Assembly: GCA_025350365.1 (NCBI GenBank)
Contig: JANXXY010000115.1
Coordinates: 1-7,163 of the forward strand
Length of the DNA stretch: 7,163 nucleotides
Reading direction: 5' to 3'
DNA from: Bacteroidales bacterium
GTDB lineage: Bacteria; Bacteroidota; Bacteroidia; Bacteroidales; JAAUTT01
The notes under the pieces: model-generated
Database searches by the model: none
What the model saw: only the letters and a program-made list of their open reading frames with translations
Told to the model about the DNA's origin: nothing
Shown here: positions 6,089-7,163 of the stretch, piece by piece
Layout: the number at the start of each line of letters is the position of its first letter
Numbering within the stretch: position 1 is the first letter of the stretch
Position numbers and translations under genes: made by a program

Positions 6089-7163
6089 TCAATTCTCCAC
6101 CCGATGAAAATCTAAATCCTGAAAATCAAAACTAAAATCGGTAAGAGGCGATATAGCTTTCATCTTTATTTGTGAGGCTTTTCCCGTGTTGGCAATAGTG
6201 AACATCACAAATGCATCGGCATCCATAAAACGATCGTTCCATTTAACTACAAAGGTATTGTCCTTATAGGGGAATATAGGTCCGGTTAATCGTGGGGACC
6301 GCTTCGAATTGAACCACAGTTTACCGTTTTTAAATGAAATAATAATATCACCAAGCCATTTGTCATGGTATGTTCCAACATAAAGCGACATCTCCTTTTC
6401 AGTAAAACTTAATTTTTGCCGGGCAACAAGAACATTTTCCACTTCATTGAGAATTTTTTGAGCACTGGAATGCGAGGAGATTTTGTTTTCAGAGTTCTGT
6501 TTTAAACGATCAACGCCTTTGATTCCTAAATAGCTGTCCTTAATGGTATTGGTGATAGTTGTGAAAGCAGCCGTCTCCTGTTGGTTGGTGAGCACAATAA
6601 TGCCCAGTGTCAGCTCGGGTATTAGTGTTACCTGAGTTACTATGCCGGCCAGTCCACCTGTATGCGAGATCTGTTTATACCCTTTTACATCGTTTAATCT
6701 CCAACCCAATCCATAACTGGCAAAATGTGTATTATAAGCAGGTATTCCTTTAACTGGCATAATTGTTTGTGAAGTCCACATCTCGTCGTGAACCTCTTCG
6801 CTTAATAGGCGTTGCGAGGGCTCTACACTGATTATTCCTTTGTTCAAATGCATTTTAATCCATTTGCATAAATCGGTAAGGTTGCTATAAATGCCACCAG
6901 CCGCATTGGTAGTTTCGCTGAAATCGCGCTTTATCACCTGCACCTTTCCGTTAAGCGGAGCGTGTGGATCTATGACGTCCGATTTATCCTTTATCCTGCT
7001 AAAAGAAGCCGAACTGCCAGTCATACCAAGGGGAATCATAATCTGAGTTTCGATAAAGTCTTCCCAGCTCTTCCCTGAAACACGAGCAATAACCTCACCA
7101 GCTACTACATAAAGGAGGTTGTCATAATCGTATTTCGTCCGGAAACCTGATACCGGCTTTAAA
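6089..7163 (-). CDS. Serine hydrolase (beta-lactamase fold) with DUF3471 tail, 5' end outside window
   Basis: The reading frame stays open to the right edge, so only the last 357 residues are seen and the N-terminus, including the expected SxxK nucleophile motif and any signal peptide, is missing. Visible are the class C/PBP-type Y-x-N motif (Y13-D-N15 of the visible part, in KYDYDNLLYVVAGE), the downstream FIETQIMIPLGM helix region, SYGLGW (149-154), and HTGG (167-170), the counterpart of KTG. After a linker (about 211-257), residues 258-355 match a DUF3471-type C-terminal domain (SLYVGTY, then GKLWF, and DFSFDFQDLDF near the end). Family members are mostly periplasmic esterases or peptidases; antibiotic resistance should not be assumed. 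The Met codon at 7039 is internal, not the start, because motifs continue upstream of it. It may be co-transcribed with the downstream nuclease gene. Confidence 0.88.
   Translation of the reverse strand, partial: LKPVSGFRTKYDYDNLLYVVAGEVIARVSGKSWEDFIETQIMIPLGMTGSSASFSRIKDKSDVIDPHAPLNGKVQVIKRDFSETTNAAGGIYSNLTDLCKWIKMHLNKGIISVEPSQRLLSEEVHDEMWTSQTIMPVKGIPAYNTHFASYGLGWRLNDVKGYKQISHTGGLAGIVTQVTLIPELTLGIIVLTNQQETAAFTTITNTIKDSYLGIKGVDRLKQNSENKISSHSSAQKILNEVENVLVARQKLSFTEKEMSLYVGTYHDKWLGDIIISFKNGKLWFNSKRSPRLTGPIFPYKDNTFVVKWNDRFMDADAFVMFTIANTGKASQIKMKAISPLTDFSFDFQDLDFHRVEN

Noticed and set aside
1..7163. CRISPR array, insertion sequence, tRNA or phage-defence island
   Set aside because: No regular long repeats, transposase motifs, cloverleaf-like segments or defence-type domains were seen on either strand.

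Overview
The window looks like a chromosomal segment from an anaerobic or facultative member of the Bacteroidota, probably near the Marinilabiliales/Prolixibacteraceae or Bacteroidales. The DNA is AT-rich. No start codon has a convincing Shine-Dalgarno sequence. A good Bacteroidota-type promoter (TTG, 20-base spacer, TATTTTTG) is present. The protein families fit too: an ATP-grasp of the sugar-transfer-associated type, a dihydroorotate-dehydrogenase-like protein, a DEDDh exonuclease fused to GIY-YIG, and a serine hydrolase with a DUF3471 tail. The genus is an inference from gene content only.

Layout. Bases 1-135 are an AT-rich upstream region with a short palindrome and a 22-base-period direct repeat. 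Two plus-strand genes follow 39 bases apart: an ATP-grasp enzyme (136-1212) and a dihydroorotate-dehydrogenase-like flavoprotein (1252-2247) whose canonical active-site Cys motif is replaced. A 195-base convergent gap separates them from a minus-strand thioredoxin/redoxin-fold protein (2443-3024). Between this gene and a plus-strand exported beta-barrel protein of unknown function (3385-4653) lies a 360-base divergent intergenic region. It is the most structured non-coding DNA here: it holds a promoter overlaid by a perfect inverted repeat, a second inverted repeat placed over the -33 region of a possible opposite promoter, and a repeated octamer in the presumed minus-strand leader. The beta-barrel gene ends 21 bases before the convergent end of a minus-strand nuclease gene (4675-6039). 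That gene follows a serine hydrolase gene on the same strand (6089 to beyond the right edge) after a 49-base gap.

How they work together. No single pathway unites the window. Three neighbour relations may be functional: the ATP-grasp and DHOD-like pair (same strand, close), the redoxin and barrel pair (divergent, possibly co-regulated through the shared intergenic region), and the serine hydrolase and nuclease pair (same strand, close). I see no CRISPR array, mobile element, tRNA, rRNA or toxin-antitoxin module, and no clearly new multi-gene system. The best leads are the divergent control region, the altered DHOD-like active site, the exported family of unknown function, and the exonuclease/GIY-YIG fusion that keeps a UvrC-type four-cysteine motif.
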